Assembly (NCBI RefSeq): GCF_000189635.1
Contig: NW_002476361.1
Span: 744,001 to 808,000, forward strand
Direction: 5' to 3'
DNA length: 64,000 bases
From: Tetrahymena thermophila SB210
Taxonomy: Eukaryota; Ciliophora; Oligohymenophorea; Hymenostomatida; Tetrahymenidae
Part shown: positions 63,501 through 64,000 of the stretch, piece after piece
Layout of the letters: every line of letters starts with the position of its first letter
Numbering within the stretch: position 1 is the stretch's first letter
The notes under the pieces: generated by a model
Told to the model about the DNA's origin: nothing
Database searches by the model: none
The model's input: the letters and a program-made list of their open reading frames with translations, nothing else
Made by a program: the position numbers and the translations under genes

Positions 63501-64000
63501 GAATAGATACCTGATTTTCATAAACTTCATAAGACATTTTAGCAAGAACTTGATGCTAAAAAAGCATCATTTAAACCTACAATAATGGAGCCATTTGATT
63601 TTGAAGAGTCTAGGAAATTACCAAATAGAGATTATTTAGATTAAGAGAATATGCTAATAAGAGCAACCTTAGACAAATTTTATCAGCATAAATCAGAAAA
63701 TATTCAAAAAATTGTAATTAAATTTAAGTTAGATTTCAAATTTTATTTAAATCTGATAAAGACTTATATAGATCCTGATAATTTGCCTCCCTCAACAAAG
63801 AAATCTCAGGAGATAATAAAATTCAGAAAAAAATAAGATGAAATAAAAAGATAAAAAGAAAAGGAACAGTAAGATGAATTACTTGCTAGAGAAAAAAAGA
63901 GAGAAGAAGTAAATTAATAAATAAATATTCAGTTAACTTATAAATACTAATTTAAAATTAAAAGTTAAAAAAGAGATTTTATGCTTCAGATGCACTTAAA
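60521..64000 (+). CDS. FAM161 (UPF0564) family protein, 3' end beyond the right edge
   Basis: Start MSNQKAIVDNKLKLTQ at 60521. Introns: 61078-61127, 61284-61396, 61570-61640, about 62401-62446, about 62786-63068, about 63451-63510, and one beginning near 63911. The C-terminal half carries the family marks: ERPFSFYYRDMDKE, FVFRANAIPKHV, ELIRMSSLPPRMAKHEEEKR, then IPDFHKLHKTFQQELDAKK and SFKPTIMEPFDFEES. In animals FAM161A/B bind microtubules and sit in the inner scaffold of centrioles and the connecting cilium, so a basal-body or ciliary role is likely here. The N-terminal part has an SR-rich patch (RKQSRSRSRSLG) and the centre is coiled coil (EKMKILRDEFEKQEKIKEL). The frame continues through a last intron into RFYASDALK at the window edge, so the stop is missing. 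Confidence 0.78.

Noticed and set aside
1-64000. Many short standard-code reading frames on both strands (for example 21443-21854 minus, 57801-58004 plus).
   Set aside because: They overlap real genes in other frames or pure AT spacers; with TAA/TAG as glutamine the true frames are much longer.
1-64000. Chromosome breakage sequence (AAACCAACCTCTTT type) and telomeric CCCCAA repeats.
   Set aside because: Looked for and not seen on either strand; the window appears internal to a chromosome.

Overview
The window (about 78% A+T) looks like ciliate nuclear DNA, most likely macronuclear, from Tetrahymena or a close relative. Long reading frames appear only when TAA and TAG are read as glutamine and TGA is the sole stop. 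Under that code several genes are open for 1.5-7 kb, and all whole intronless genes have lengths divisible by three. Introns are AT-rich GT..AG and about 50-400 nt, longer than Paramecium introns. A cysteine-rich surface antigen with a signal peptide and a GPI-type tail also fits Tetrahymena or Ichthyophthirius.

Layout. 1-12 kb: a PHD-finger protein cut by the left edge (-), a small TPR protein (-), a 1,339-residue coiled-coil protein (+), an adrenodoxin-type [2Fe-2S] ferredoxin (+) and a secreted cysteine-rich repeat protein (-). 13.7-27.8 kb (+): a kinase-like/LRR protein with an altered catalytic loop, a 2,317-residue intronless protein combining a VLIG-like GTPase domain, Cys/His clusters and a VWA domain, and an LRR gene in which each exon encodes one repeat.

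28-54 kb (all -): a tandem array of P-loop GTPase-like genes. Seven look whole (here called Z2, Y2, Z3, X2, D1, D2, Y3) and three are decayed (X1, Y1, Z1). All whole members share a G domain of about 250 residues, with a GNxGSGKT-type P-loop, an ESET switch-I-like motif, a D-x-P-G switch II and an S/NKx pseudo-G4. They differ in their C-termini: Y proteins end in a glycine-rich hydrophobic stretch plus a CaaX box (CSIF), X2, D1 and D2 have unrelated hydrophobic tails, and Z proteins have none. Genes were duplicated together with 1-2 kb of flanking AT-rich sequence, so the intergenic regions are recognisable repeats. The array resembles fast-evolving GIMAP/IRG-type GTPase clusters; any immune or membrane role is inference.

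55-64 kb: a chimeric gene scrap, a casein-kinase-1-like gene that has lost catalytic residues and its frame near the N-terminus (+), a Ser/i-antigen-like surface protein (-), and a FAM161 (UPF0564) family cytoskeletal/centriolar protein running off the right end (+). No rRNA, tRNA, CRISPR, virus-like element, telomere or chromosome-breakage sequence was recognised. Coordinates of intronless genes are exact by codon counting; exon borders of multi-exon genes are inferred from splice sites and phase.
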